NCBI GenBank assembly: GCA_964477265.1
Contig: CAYZDJ010000023.1
Span: 1 to 41,792, forward strand
Source: CAIVPM01 sp964477265
GTDB lineage: Bacteria > Bacteroidota > Bacteroidia > Chitinophagales > Chitinophagaceae
Reading direction: 5' to 3'
Length of the DNA stretch: 41,792 nt
Shown: piece by piece, positions 24,773 to 32,921 of the stretch
Layout of the letters: each line of letters starts with the position of its first letter
How positions within the stretch are numbered: the stretch's first letter is position 1
Notes under the pieces: generated by a model
What the model was told of the DNA's origin: nothing
The model's input: only the letters and a program-made list of their open reading frames with translations
The model's database searches: none
Position numbers and translations under genes: made by a program

Positions 24773-24851
24773 TTTAACCACAGAGATAACAAAGCATTTC
24801 ACAGAGAAAACAGAGTTATATCATAAATGCTCAGTTATCTCTGTGGTTAAA
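24773..24851. repeat. CACAGAG-type dispersed inverted repeat, copy C
   Basis: A perfect 18-bp inverted repeat, TTTAACCACAGAGATAAC against GTTATCTCTGTGGTTTAAA-side arm (24773-24790 and 24834-24851), with a 43-base centre that contains TCACAGAGAAAACAGAG. It lies in the 266-base gap between the YiaA/B gene and the TPM gene. Apart from this repeat I see only AT-rich sequence in that gap. Confidence 0.75.
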
Positions 24852-24911
24852 CATCTAATTGGGCCACTTTAAATATTATAAATTTTAAACAACTTCTATG
24901 TATAACATTAA

Positions 24912-25313
24912 TTATTCATTATTGTTTTCGGCATTTAAACTATCTCTTGTATTTTTTTGAACTGTAATTGCACCAAAAAGGGCCAATAAAAATGCAAAAG
25001 CATAAAAGCCTTTTTCGCTGGGCAAAATAGTTGCGTTCCAAAGCCCAACTATTAAAAGAACGATTGAAAGGATTGTGCTAAACCAGCAAATGCCATAGTA
25101 AATATCAGTTACTTTAATTCCTTCAAGCCTGTCTCTAACGCTTTTTTGCAACGATACTACAGCAAATAATCCAAACATCAATACAGTAAAGTAGTAGCCT
25201 TTTTCATTCAGTTGCATTTCAGCTCTCCAAAGTCCAATTAAATAGCCAATTATTCCTACACCTAGTGCTACCCATGATGCACCAATAAAGGCTTGTGATG
25301 GTTTTTGTGTCAT
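24912..25313 (-). CDS. YiaA/YiaB-type two-helix-domain membrane protein
   Basis: A 133-residue inner-membrane protein with two repeats of the YiaA/B two-helix domain. Each half has a hydrophobic helix, a GLW-A motif, then a Glu-Lys-Gly-Tyr/Phe-Tyr segment and a second helix ending in Q-K-RD: LIGLWRAEMQLNEKGYYF and LIVGLWNATILPSEKGFYAF. Four membrane helices are predicted in all. The function of the family is unknown. It is followed downstream by repeat C and preceded by the unknown membrane protein at 25393-25923. Confidence 0.85.
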   Translation of the reverse strand: MTQKPSQAFIGASWVALGVGIIGYLIGLWRAEMQLNEKGYYFTVLMFGLFAVVSLQKSVRDRLEGIKVTDIYYGICWFSTILSIVLLIVGLWNATILPSEKGFYAFAFLLALFGAITVQKNTRDSLNAENNNE

Positions 25314-25392
25314 GTGTTTTAATTTATTTTTTTAGAAAATATGGTTGTTAATTGTTATTTGTAGCTTTAATAGCAGTTTTATTACAAGCAGT

Positions 25393-25923
25393 TTAGTTAA
25401 ATGCTAATTTTATCTGATGAATATTAGATGAACTTTTGCCAAAGTCAATAATTGTAGCTTTAAACACAGGCTTACTTAAAACCTCCAACTTAGTCTTGTT
25501 GCTTTCAAGTTGTGTTTGTTTAATGATAATTACCTCGCCCCACGATCGAATGGTGGTTGATGTTGTGGCTTTATAAAAACCTTCAGATGCATTGTAATTA
25601 AATTTACTTGAATTGATTTTTTGGGGAATTATATCTTCAATAATGTGTGTTATATCTTCAACTGGTTTGTTAACAATAAATGTTAGCGATTGAGTTGGTC
25701 TAAGGTCAAAGTTATTTACAGCTATTTTATGCTTTTTAATATAGGCAGCCTGATATAAAGCCATAATTACAATAAAAAGTAAAGTTGTAGTTCCTGCAAT
25801 TATTGCAACACGTATTATTCCATGAGAGTTTAATTCTCCATATGATATCAGTAACCCAAAAATAAATTGAATAGAAAAAAAGAAAAAGGCAACAGCTAAA
25901 TTCTGGAAAATAATTTTTTTCAA
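25393..25923 (-). CDS. Two-helix membrane protein, unknown
   Basis: A 176-residue protein with two N-terminal membrane helices (about 8-28 and 38-60), then a soluble, mixed alpha/beta part of about 110 residues with no motif I recognise (LTFIVNKPVEDITHIIED, SFYKATTSTTIRSWGEVIII-like strands). The only start that gives the full first helix is a TTG at 25923; the next methionine lies inside the second helix. The reading frame is clean and hydrophobic segments are well placed, so I treat it as real. The topology suggests a cytoplasmic or periplasmic sensing domain, but nothing supports a specific role. Confidence 0.6.
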   Translation of the reverse strand: MKKIIFQNLAVAFFFFSIQFIFGLLISYGELNSHGIIRVAIIAGTTTLLFIVIMALYQAAYIKKHKIAVNNFDLRPTQSLTFIVNKPVEDITHIIEDIIPQKINSSKFNYNASEGFYKATTSTTIRSWGEVIIIKQTQLESNKTKLEVLSKPVFKATIIDFGKSSSNIHQIKLAFN

Positions 25924-25992
25924 AGTATGTGATTTCTTAGTTGTTAAAATGTGCGTTTGTAACTAAAGAGAGGTTAAATATAGTTGGCTTTT

Positions 25993-26643
25993 TTACTGTA
26001 GATTGAATTTGAAACCAGCAGAAAAAATAAAGTAATGATTAAAATAGCTGTTGAATTTATTCAAATCTGCAGGTGCATTTTCAAACCTGTTTTTTTTGTC
26101 ATTAAAAACCCTTGAGTAACCCGCATCAAAATTAAAATCTACATTTTTTGATAATTTGTAATCAGCTCCAATTCTAAAGCCCAGGGAAAAATAATTGTCA
26201 ATTTCGTGGCTATATTTTACGTACGAAACATTCTTTATCTCGGCTTTAGAAAATGTGCCAAGAATTGCTACACCAGAGTTAAATTGAAAGTACGGCTGTA
26301 ATTTGTTTTTTTCTTTTTTGTTAAAGTAATATTTAAGGGTTAAGTCAATTGGTAATATTCTGTGAGCATTACCAGCTATTGTATTTGGTGGCGATCCCCA
26401 TAAACCATCATCATAAATTAAATAGTCTGGAAATGGATTTGAGTTTAAAAAGAAAGAACCGCAAACTCCAACTCTAAATTGATGTGATATTTTATATTCT
26501 GGATGAAAAGTAAAACCCCAGTTCATTGTTTCATTATTATCTGTCATATAATTGAATTTAATATGAGTTGATAGTTGTGAATAGGATTTAACAGAAGTAA
26601 TAATTACAAAAGAGATTAACAGTAGCATTCTGTATTTTTTCAT
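25993..26643 (-). CDS. Outer-membrane beta-barrel protein
   Basis: A 216-residue secreted protein with a signal peptide (about 1-22, ending SYSQ). The mature part alternates hydrophobic residues in about eight strands (for example HQFRVGVCGSFFL, YFSLGFRIGADYKL) and ends in FIFSAGFKFNLQ, with the terminal aromatic-alternating strand that is recognised for barrel insertion. This fits the small OmpX/OmpA-like barrel class. The role is unknown; such barrels serve as porins, adhesins or structural proteins. Confidence 0.75.
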   Translation of the reverse strand: MKKYRMLLLISFVIITSVKSYSQLSTHIKFNYMTDNNETMNWGFTFHPEYKISHQFRVGVCGSFFLNSNPFPDYLIYDDGLWGSPPNTIAGNAHRILPIDLTLKYYFNKKEKNKLQPYFQFNSGVAILGTFSKAEIKNVSYVKYSHEIDNYFSLGFRIGADYKLSKNVDFNFDAGYSRVFNDKKNRFENAPADLNKFNSYFNHYFIFSAGFKFNLQ

Positions 26644-26797
26644 GTTCTAATGTTTTTAAAGGTTATAATAAATGTTCAGAATTAAAGCAGATAGACTGCG
26701 TTTAAAAAATGCCTGAATTGAAGCCAAATATAAGTTAATGAAAGTAAGCAAAAAATGTGGTAGATGTTGTTATGTAAATAATAAAAGACAGAAAATG

Positions 26798-27559
26798 TTA
26801 ATTGTCTTTAAGCAAGTCGTTTGCTTCTTGTTTAAATGTTAATTTTCGGAATAGCTCGTAGTAAAAACCTATTACTAAGAAGTCTCTTCCTATTTCATCA
26901 TTTATTTTGTAGTCGAACTGATGTAAATAACCAATCTGTAATGTTGTTGCTTTTGACGATTTGTAATTAAACGTAAATTGTAGTCTGTTTCTTTCAAAAA
27001 AAGGCTCATTATTAGTAAAAAACAGCTCATTGCTAACACCAATTGTAAAGGGTTTATATTCATTTTGTTCCTTTCCAAATGGCAGAGAAGCTCCAAGCCT
27101 GTATCTAAAGCGATTTCTGTAGCCATTGCTTGTAAATCTAAATTCTGCTCGATATCGTTGTTCAATTTTCAATTGACCTATTGACTGTAAAATTGCGATT
27201 TGTGGCCAAAGCCTGAATTCATCATTATTTTTTGGCAAAACAAAATCTCCACCTTCTTTATAAGTTTGGTAACTGCCAGCACCCAAAGCAAATTTAAGGT
27301 TCTTATGGATTTTATAATTGATACAGCCCTTGTATTCGTAGTAATGAAAATTATTGTAAAAATTTATTGAACGTAATTGCGTTTCTACAAAAGCACTCCA
27401 TTTTTCATCATGATTATATTTTACGTTTACGATGTTCCAGCTACCAAGATCAAAACTTTGAGCAGATAATGAATTTGTTGATATCCAAAATAAAATTGTA
27501 TAAATAAAAAAGGATGAATTAATCTTTTTTAAGCCACTATGTTTTGCTTGTTTTGCCAC
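26798..27559 (-). CDS. DUF2490 outer-membrane barrel protein
   Basis: A secreted protein of about 253 residues. The segment FDLGSWNIVNVKYNHDEKWSAF and the later RLWPQIAILQSIGQLKIEQRYRAEFRF match the DUF2490 family, predicted barrel proteins of Bacteroidota and relatives with no known function. The usable start is a GTG at 27559; it gives an 18-residue basic N-terminal stretch before the hydrophobic signal segment, so a later non-ATG start is possible. A TATATTTG -7-like box on the minus strand lies at 27603-27610, without a well-spaced TTG. Confidence 0.75.
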   Translation of the reverse strand: MAKQAKHSGLKKINSSFFIYTILFWISTNSLSAQSFDLGSWNIVNVKYNHDEKWSAFVETQLRSINFYNNFHYYEYKGCINYKIHKNLKFALGAGSYQTYKEGGDFVLPKNNDEFRLWPQIAILQSIGQLKIEQRYRAEFRFTSNGYRNRFRYRLGASLPFGKEQNEYKPFTIGVSNELFFTNNEPFFERNRLQFTFNYKSSKATTLQIGYLHQFDYKINDEIGRDFLVIGFYYELFRKLTFKQEANDLLKDN

Positions 27560-27637
27560 ATTTATTTCTTTAATAGCGTATAAATTTTCGCTGAATATAA
27601 ATCAAATATAATTGATAAGGACAGAATGTTAAACAAC

Positions 27638-27668
27638 AAAAAAAGCAGCACCATGTGGTACTGCTTTT
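27638..27668 (-). terminator. Terminator of malate dehydrogenase
   Basis: On the minus strand the hairpin AAAAGCAG-ACCA / TGGT-CTGCTTTT (12 paired bases with one mismatch, 2-base loop at 27654-27655) ends in a run of seven T. It lies 20 bases after the mdh stop. Confidence 0.85.
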
Positions 27669-27688
27669 CTATAAATAGAGCTAGTATT

Positions 27689-28618
27689 TTATAATGTTTT
27701 CAACACATCATTCATGCTTCTTACAGCATCTGCACTTTTGCTGAACAAATCTTTTTCTTCTTCGTTCAAATCAAAATTTACAATTTTTTCCCAGCCATTT
27801 TTTCCAATAGTTACTGGCACACCAAGACAAATATCTTTTTGTCCATATTCACCATCTAATGCTACGCAACAAGTAATTTGTCTTTTCTCATCACGTACAA
27901 TACTTTCTACAACAGAAGCACCAGCAGCACCTGGAGCATACCAGGCACTTGTGCCAATTAATTTTGTAAGTGTAGCACCACCAACCATAGTATCAGCAAC
28001 AATTTGTTTTTGTTGATCATTGCTTAATAAAGACGAAACTGGAACGCTGTTCCATGTTGCAAAACGAATTAAAGGAATCATTGTAGTATCGCCATGTCCA
28101 CCAATTACTGCAGCATTTAAATCGTTAGGGCTGCAACCTAAAGTTGTAGATAATTGATATTTAAAACGAGCACTATCTAAAGCCCCACCCATACCAATAA
28201 TTTTATTTTTTGGTAAGCCTGTGCTTTGCAAAGCAAGATAAGTCATAGTATCCATTGGATTACTGATAACAACTATAATAGGTTCTTTAGAATATTTTAA
28301 AATGTTTTCGCAAACGCTTTTTACAATACCTGCATTTACACCAATCAATTCCTCACGAGTCATACCAGGTTTGCGAGGCAAGCCACTTGTAATAACCACC
28401 ACATCACTATTTGCAGTTTTGCTGTAATCATTTGTGCTACCAACAATTTTTGTATCAAAGCCAAGCAATGCAGCAGTCTGCATCATGTCCTGTGCTTTAC
28501 CTTCTGCAATACCTTCTTTAATGTCAAGCAAAACCAATTCTGTTGCAAGTTCTTTACGTGCAATATTGTCGGCACAAGTTGCTCCTACTGCACCTGCACC
28601 TACTACTGTAATTTTCAT
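27689..28618 (-). CDS. mdh: Malate dehydrogenase
   Basis: MDH interconverts malate and oxaloacetate with NAD in the citric acid cycle. The protein is 309 residues, of the LDH-like MDH class found in Bacteroidota. It shows the dinucleotide loop VGAGAVGA (6-13), the substrate-binding loop GLPRKPGMTREE with Arg82 and Arg88, the ISNPMD segment (119-123), Asp148 and Arg151 in GGALDSAR, and catalytic His175 in GGHGDT. Arg82 in the specificity position favours malate over lactate. The gene has a good promoter upstream and a hairpin terminator downstream, so it is a single-gene unit. Confidence 0.95.
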   Translation of the reverse strand: MKITVVGAGAVGATCADNIARKELATELVLLDIKEGIAEGKAQDMMQTAALLGFDTKIVGSTNDYSKTANSDVVVITSGLPRKPGMTREELIGVNAGIVKSVCENILKYSKEPIIVVISNPMDTMTYLALQSTGLPKNKIIGMGGALDSARFKYQLSTTLGCSPNDLNAAVIGGHGDTTMIPLIRFATWNSVPVSSLLSNDQQKQIVADTMVGGATLTKLIGTSAWYAPGAAGASVVESIVRDEKRQITCCVALDGEYGQKDICLGVPVTIGKNGWEKIVNFDLNEEEKDLFSKSADAVRSMNDVLKTL

Positions 28619-28658
28619 TGAAAAATGTTTATGTGATTAGATAATTAATTATGGGCTG

Positions 28659-28687
28659 CAAAGCTATGTGGTTGCAGATTACAGCAA
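28659..28687 (-). promoter_or_regulatory. Bacteroidota-type promoter of mdh
   Basis: On the minus strand, TTG (28687-28685), an 18-base spacer, then TAGCTTTG (28666-28659). This is a near-perfect fit to the -33/-7 consensus. It implies a 5' leader of about 30-35 bases before the mdh ATG. Confidence 0.7.
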
Positions 28688-28721
28688 TGATGATTTTTCG
28701 CAATCGTGTAGTAAATACATA

Positions 28722-29321
28722 TTACTTTCTTCTGCTTTTCTTTTTCTTTTTAATTGGCTTTTGTGGTTCTTGAACTGGTTGTGGCTTATAAACACTATAA
28801 TCTACAATAGGCTTGTAGGTATTGTAATTAATGGCTATTAAATTTTCTAAGCTTAATGAGTTTCTAAACTCGGCAAAAAGCTTTCCATTTTTATATACTG
28901 CTGCATAAGGTGTGTTTTCAATTCTGAAATGCAAAGGCAAATAATAATCTACTTCTTTACCTAAAACAACATTGTTGTATTTATCTAAACCATATTTATA
29001 ATAAAACTCTTTTACGTGTCCAAAATCGTCCACCATATTGGCATTCCACACCATAAATATATTTTGCAGGCTGTCTTTTTTTCCCATCATAGCTGTAGCT
29101 TCTGCCTGGCAATGCTCACACTCTGGGCTAAAGAAAATTATAACTATCGTTTTATCTTTTGGTAAATTCTCTTTAGTGTAAATGGTTGTACTATCTGGTA
29201 ACCTAAGTTTAATATTGGGGTAACCTAAGTTTTGATAATAAGGTGCAGTTGCATCGGTTGATGGTTGCAAAAAAGCTATTGCAGGAATAAAGTAAAATAA
29301 TATTGAAAGAATTTTTTTCAT
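28722..29321 (-). CDS. Thioredoxin-fold envelope protein
   Basis: A 199-residue exported protein with a signal peptide (about 1-18). The segment IVIIFFSPECEHCQAEA carries a CxxC redox motif (Cys68, Cys71) in the setting of a TlpA/AhpC-type thioredoxin fold. The region after it is shorter than in full TlpA proteins but retains a strand-helix end (PYAAVYKNGKLFAEF). The C-terminus is strongly basic (KKKKKSRRK). It is probably a periplasmic thiol reductase or bacterioferritin-comigratory-type redox protein; the partner is unknown. I start at the ATG at 29321; upstream codons fall in the repeat at 29330. Confidence 0.8.
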   Translation of the reverse strand: MKKILSILFYFIPAIAFLQPSTDATAPYYQNLGYPNIKLRLPDSTTIYTKENLPKDKTIVIIFFSPECEHCQAEATAMMGKKDSLQNIFMVWNANMVDDFGHVKEFYYKYGLDKYNNVVLGKEVDYYLPLHFRIENTPYAAVYKNGKLFAEFRNSLSLENLIAINYNTYKPIVDYSVYKPQPVQEPQKPIKKKKKSRRK

Positions 29322-29329
29322 ATTTAGTT

Positions 29330-29376
29330 TCACGCAAAGAAACATAAGAAGCAAAGCTGCAAAGTCTCTTGCGTTT
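29330..29376. repeat. CGCAAAG-type dispersed repeat, copy D
   Basis: A shorter, degraded relative of repeat B. It has CACGCAAAGAAAC at one side and TCTCTTGCGTTTTTTTG at the other, forming an imperfect inverted repeat. It occupies most of the gap between the thioredoxin-fold gene and the ABC ATPase gene. Confidence 0.45.
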
Positions 29377-29416
29377 TTTTGTTTATGTAAAGAATTGATG
29401 ATTGACTCAATGACTA

Positions 29417-30199
29417 CTATGACTTATTGCCTTGTTTGGCTTCCATCATTCTCATTGCTTTTGCATCCTGCAAAAAGTCTGAAGCAAAAATAAAATTGTT
29501 AAGCAATTCATCTTTGCTAAAAATAATGTCTTTGTTGGTTCCTTCCCATTGCTTGCGTCCCTGATGAAGGTAAACAATATTATCTCCAATTTCCATTACA
29601 CTGTTCATGTCGTGTGTAATAACAATGGTGGTAATGTTATATTCAACTGTAATTTCTTTAATTAATTTATCAATCAGCAAAGAAGTTTGTGGGTCAAGTC
29701 CACTATTGGGTTCGTCGCAAAAAAGATATTTTGGATTAAGTACAATAGCACGGGCAATGCCCACACGTTTTTTCATACCACCACTTATTTCGGCAGGAAA
29801 TTTTTTATTGGCATCCTTTAAATTTACCTTTTGCAATACCTCATTTACACGCTCAATCTTTTTTGCATAAGTCCAGTCTGTAAACATATCTAATGGAAAT
29901 TTTATATTCTCTTCCACAGTCATGCTATCAAACAATGCACTGCCCTGAAACAACATGCCTATCTGCTGGCGAAGCAATTTTTTTTCATCCCTTTCCATTT
30001 TCAGCATATCGCTGCCATCGTAAATTATTTCTCCAAAATTTGGCTCAAACAAACCCACCATACATTTTGTTAAAACTGTTTTGCCACTACCACTTGTGCC
30101 TATAATTAAATTGCATTTACCTGTATGCAGCACAGTGCTTATGTCGTGCAAAATGGTTTTATCTCCAAAAGATTTTTTAATATTTTTTATTTCAATCAT
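29417..30199 (-). CDS. MlaF/Ttg2A-like ABC transporter ATPase
   Basis: A 260-residue ABC ATPase. It has Walker A GTSGSGKT (34-41), signature ISGGMKKRVGIARA (138-151), Walker B YLFCDEPNSGLD (158-169) and switch His196. The GGM-K/RR-ARA form of the signature is typical of the MlaF class that works with MlaE permease and MCE proteins in phospholipid or hydrophobic-compound transport between membranes. In this window no MlaE permease or MCE gene lies beside it, in either direction, so it is an isolated ATPase gene here. An MlaF role is inferred from sequence class only. Confidence 0.85.
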   Translation of the reverse strand: MIEIKNIKKSFGDKTILHDISTVLHTGKCNLIIGTSGSGKTVLTKCMVGLFEPNFGEIIYDGSDMLKMERDEKKLLRQQIGMLFQGSALFDSMTVEENIKFPLDMFTDWTYAKKIERVNEVLQKVNLKDANKKFPAEISGGMKKRVGIARAIVLNPKYLFCDEPNSGLDPQTSLLIDKLIKEITVEYNITTIVITHDMNSVMEIGDNIVYLHQGRKQWEGTNKDIIFSKDELLNNFIFASDFLQDAKAMRMMEAKQGNKS

Positions 30200-30240
30200 T
30201 GTTCTACTTTCTTTTTATCGTAAGACGAAAGTTAAACGAA

Positions 30241-30288
30241 AGTAGTCGATAGTTTTTTATTTATTTACTAATAAAACTTACGACAACT
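30241..30288. repeat. Imperfect inverted repeat downstream of the GH5 gene
   Basis: AGTAGTCGATAGTTTTTTATT at 30241-30261 pairs with the AATAAAACTTACGACAACT arm at 30270-30288, with about 16 matched pairs. It may act as a weak terminator for the GH5 gene on the minus strand, but it has no clear T run. Confidence 0.35.
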
Positions 30289-30299
30289 CTCGATAAATA

Positions 30300-31445
30300 T
30301 CATCTCCATTTTTTTAACCATTTGTTTAATGATGGGAAAATATTGGTAGAGTCAGAGTGTATAGAAAAGCGTTGATCATAATCCCACAATATTACTGGAA
30401 TTTTATACTGATAAGCACTGAGCGTAATGTCTTTTAAATAATTTGCTCTGCTGTCTTTATCAGCAACATCAATAACCCCAGCTTCAGTGCATATTACAAG
30501 CATATCATTCTTTGCACAAAAATTTGCTATCTGGTTCATTCTGTCAATTAAGTATTCCTTTGTGCCTTCGTAATAATATTTTTCATAATCTTTTTGCACA
30601 CTTGTACCCAATGCTTCTTTACTCATAGGTGGCATTTTTCTTCTTTTGTATGGATAAGGAAAACCTCTCATATATGTTTTATCGCTTGTCCAGTCTGCAC
30701 CTTGATGTGTAAATATATAAGGCTCATAAAAATGAAAACAGTACATGGTTTTGGCATCACTTAGTTTTCCCATTTCTATCAATGCATTTAAGCCATTGTA
30801 GTCGCTGCCACCAACAATATAAATCCTGTTGGGGTCTTCGTTTCTTATATAACTTATTAATTTATCTGCAGTAAGTTTCCATCTGTAGGCACCCATTGTA
30901 GGTTCATTATATAATTCAAAAAATAAATAATCATAGCCATGTCCTTTAAACTCTTTTTGCACCTGCTTCCAAATCCAGCTTACATGGTTCATTTCTTCGT
31001 TGTATAAACTGTTATCATCAAATACTCCATAGTGGTAAGTTATAATTAAATGCAACTTTAAATTGTAGCACACATAATAAATTTCTTTAAGTTTCGTTAA
31101 TAGTTGTGGTTGTAGTGTGGAAGAGTTGGGATAGACAAATAAATCAAAGGCAACAGGCAGCCTTACAGTTTTAAAACCCTGCAGTGCAATTTGATTTAAT
31201 TTAGGTGTAAGGTCCGTATTTAGCAATGCATCTGGCGAAGCCCAGGTGTGTTCAAACAATGAAACATTCGTACCTCCCCCTAAGTTGTGCCTCATTTCGG
31301 CTAGTGTTGGAAATCCCTTTTTTGTGCAAGATGTGAATTGCAAAACAACAACACATAAACTTATTAAGATAAGTCTTTTGCGTTTAGTAATGCTTATTTT
31401 CACACTGTTTTTTTTCGAGTACTGCTTTAAAACAATTGACTGCAT
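30300..31445 (-). CDS. GH5-family glycosidase (cellulase-like) lipoprotein
   Basis: A predicted outer-membrane or periplasmic lipoprotein of the glycoside hydrolase 5 clan. It has the strand order of a TIM barrel (GFKTVRLPVAFDLF, LHLIITYHYGVFD) with acid/base Glu181 in FELYNEP and nucleophile Glu321 in ICTEAGV, plus HFYEP before the nucleophile. The signal segment runs up to QFTSC. The ATG at 31445 gives an unusually long, charged n-region; a GTG at 31403 (VKISITKRKRL) would give a more normal signal peptide. The gene is divergent from the polysaccharide synthase operon, 11 bases away if the ATG is used. By analogy with BcsZ it probably trims or processes the polymer. Confidence 0.85.
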   Translation of the reverse strand: MQSIVLKQYSKKNSVKISITKRKRLILISLCVVVLQFTSCTKKGFPTLAEMRHNLGGGTNVSLFEHTWASPDALLNTDLTPKLNQIALQGFKTVRLPVAFDLFVYPNSSTLQPQLLTKLKEIYYVCYNLKLHLIITYHYGVFDDNSLYNEEMNHVSWIWKQVQKEFKGHGYDYLFFELYNEPTMGAYRWKLTADKLISYIRNEDPNRIYIVGGSDYNGLNALIEMGKLSDAKTMYCFHFYEPYIFTHQGADWTSDKTYMRGFPYPYKRRKMPPMSKEALGTSVQKDYEKYYYEGTKEYLIDRMNQIANFCAKNDMLVICTEAGVIDVADKDSRANYLKDITLSAYQYKIPVILWDYDQRFSIHSDSTNIFPSLNKWLKKWR

Positions 31446-31456
31446 AACATTTTTTT

Positions 31457-32857
31457 ATGTATAACGATTACAAATTTTCTTACGCAAATATCAATAAAAC
31501 TGCTTTTTATCAAGAGCTTGGTAAAAGAGGTATGTACTACGCCAATGTTGTAATGTGGACAACTTTGTTCTCATTGCCATTGTTTGTTTTAATTGACTAT
31601 TTGTTTTGCAAAGATTTATGGATTGATTTTTTAATGATAAGGCTGGTTGGAGCTGGTATTTCTTATTTAATTTATTATTATTCTACAAGCAACAACTGGC
31701 ACTACCTACGCACTATTGGATGGTTTGTTGGTGTCAATGTTTTTATCAACTCAGTTATTACTGCATTGGTACCTATTGATGTGAATTCGCCTATGGCGTA
31801 TTTTTTAATTCTATCAATAATAATGTTGATAATTAACACTACAATTTTCTGGCCACCTGTGTATTCAATTTATGTATCTGTAATTTCTCTTGTTATTATA
31901 TTGCTTATATACTTTATAAAGCAACAACCTAATAAATATAATGTACTTGTAGAACAGGGTGGCGGTGTGTACCTTGTTATATCTGCATTTGCCTGCTTGT
32001 TGGCCTATACTCGCTTTAATGTTTTGTGCAGAGATGCTGAACGAAGTGTGCTTGTTGATGAAGCCAATACTAAGTTGGTGGCAAAAAATGAGCAAATAAA
32101 AAATGAGCAGTTTAAGGTTGAAGAAACAAACAGGAAGTTAAAAAGCGTTAGTGAAAACAGTTTGGATAATATGACTGTGTTGATGGATGACTTTAAAAAC
32201 TTTACCGATACAGTTAAAGGCACTGTTGATAATTTGAAATCTAATGCCAATAATTTAATGCCAGAGCAGTTGGATATATTAAACAATTTAACTGCAAGTA
32301 ATGAGAAAATAAATTACATGGCAGAAAAATTAAGTGGCACTGCCGCTGCTGTAACAACTGTTGATACTCCACAAGCAGTTATACATTTCAATAAAGAAGA
32401 TTTTGATATTAATCCTGAAGTTGAAAAGGCAGTAATGGATATTGCTGAAAGTGCTATGTTTAAAAACATTAGTTTGCAATTAAACATTTCTCCTGCAGCT
32501 AACCATGTTTATCAAGATAAATTATTTACCGATCAGGTGTTAAATAAATTAATGAATAATGTAGTAAGAATGTCTGAACAAGGTTCAATAATTACAATAA
32601 GGTCTGAAAATGTAAGTGGAAAAGCTGTTATTGAAACAGTAAGCCATGGAACTGTAATTGGCATGGATAAATTAGAGGAAATGATGAACAGGCTTAAGTA
32701 TTCTTCAATAACAGATGAACAAGCTTTATCAGATTTAGGATTAATTGCTACCAAAAAACTGGTAGAATCTATGGGTGGCAATTTTACTTACAACAGCGAA
32801 GACAAGACAGGAAATTATTTTAAAATAGAGTTTCCAAGTAATAATGAAATAGTTTAA
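31457..32857 (+). CDS. Membrane histidine-kinase-like protein, apparently inactive
   Basis: A 466-residue inner-membrane protein. Six hydrophobic helices occupy about 29-188. A coiled coil (about 195-235) leads to a helical region in the place of the dimerisation/phospho-acceptor domain, and residues 320-466 follow the HATPase_c layout (EKAVMDIAESAMFKNISLQL, then TDQVLNKLMNNV as N-box with Asn368). The acceptor His is missing: no His lies between residues 196 and 309. The G1 position, normally DxGxG, reads VSHGTVIG; G2 (normally GxGL) reads DLGL. It is therefore a likely pseudokinase that could signal by conformation. It leads the exopolysaccharide operon, 64 bases before the BcsB-like gene. 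Confidence 0.75.
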   Translation: MYNDYKFSYANINKTAFYQELGKRGMYYANVVMWTTLFSLPLFVLIDYLFCKDLWIDFLMIRLVGAGISYLIYYYSTSNNWHYLRTIGWFVGVNVFINSVITALVPIDVNSPMAYFLILSIIMLIINTTIFWPPVYSIYVSVISLVIILLIYFIKQQPNKYNVLVEQGGGVYLVISAFACLLAYTRFNVLCRDAERSVLVDEANTKLVAKNEQIKNEQFKVEETNRKLKSVSENSLDNMTVLMDDFKNFTDTVKGTVDNLKSNANNLMPEQLDILNNLTASNEKINYMAEKLSGTAAAVTTVDTPQAVIHFNKEDFDINPEVEKAVMDIAESAMFKNISLQLNISPAANHVYQDKLFTDQVLNKLMNNVVRMSEQGSIITIRSENVSGKAVIETVSHGTVIGMDKLEEMMNRLKYSSITDEQALSDLGLIATKKLVESMGGNFTYNSEDKTGNYFKIEFPSNNEIV

Positions 32858-32921
32858 TAAAAACCAGATAACGATAAAACAACACTAATAATAATTAAGT
32901 ACCCAGTAAATTTTAAATAAT

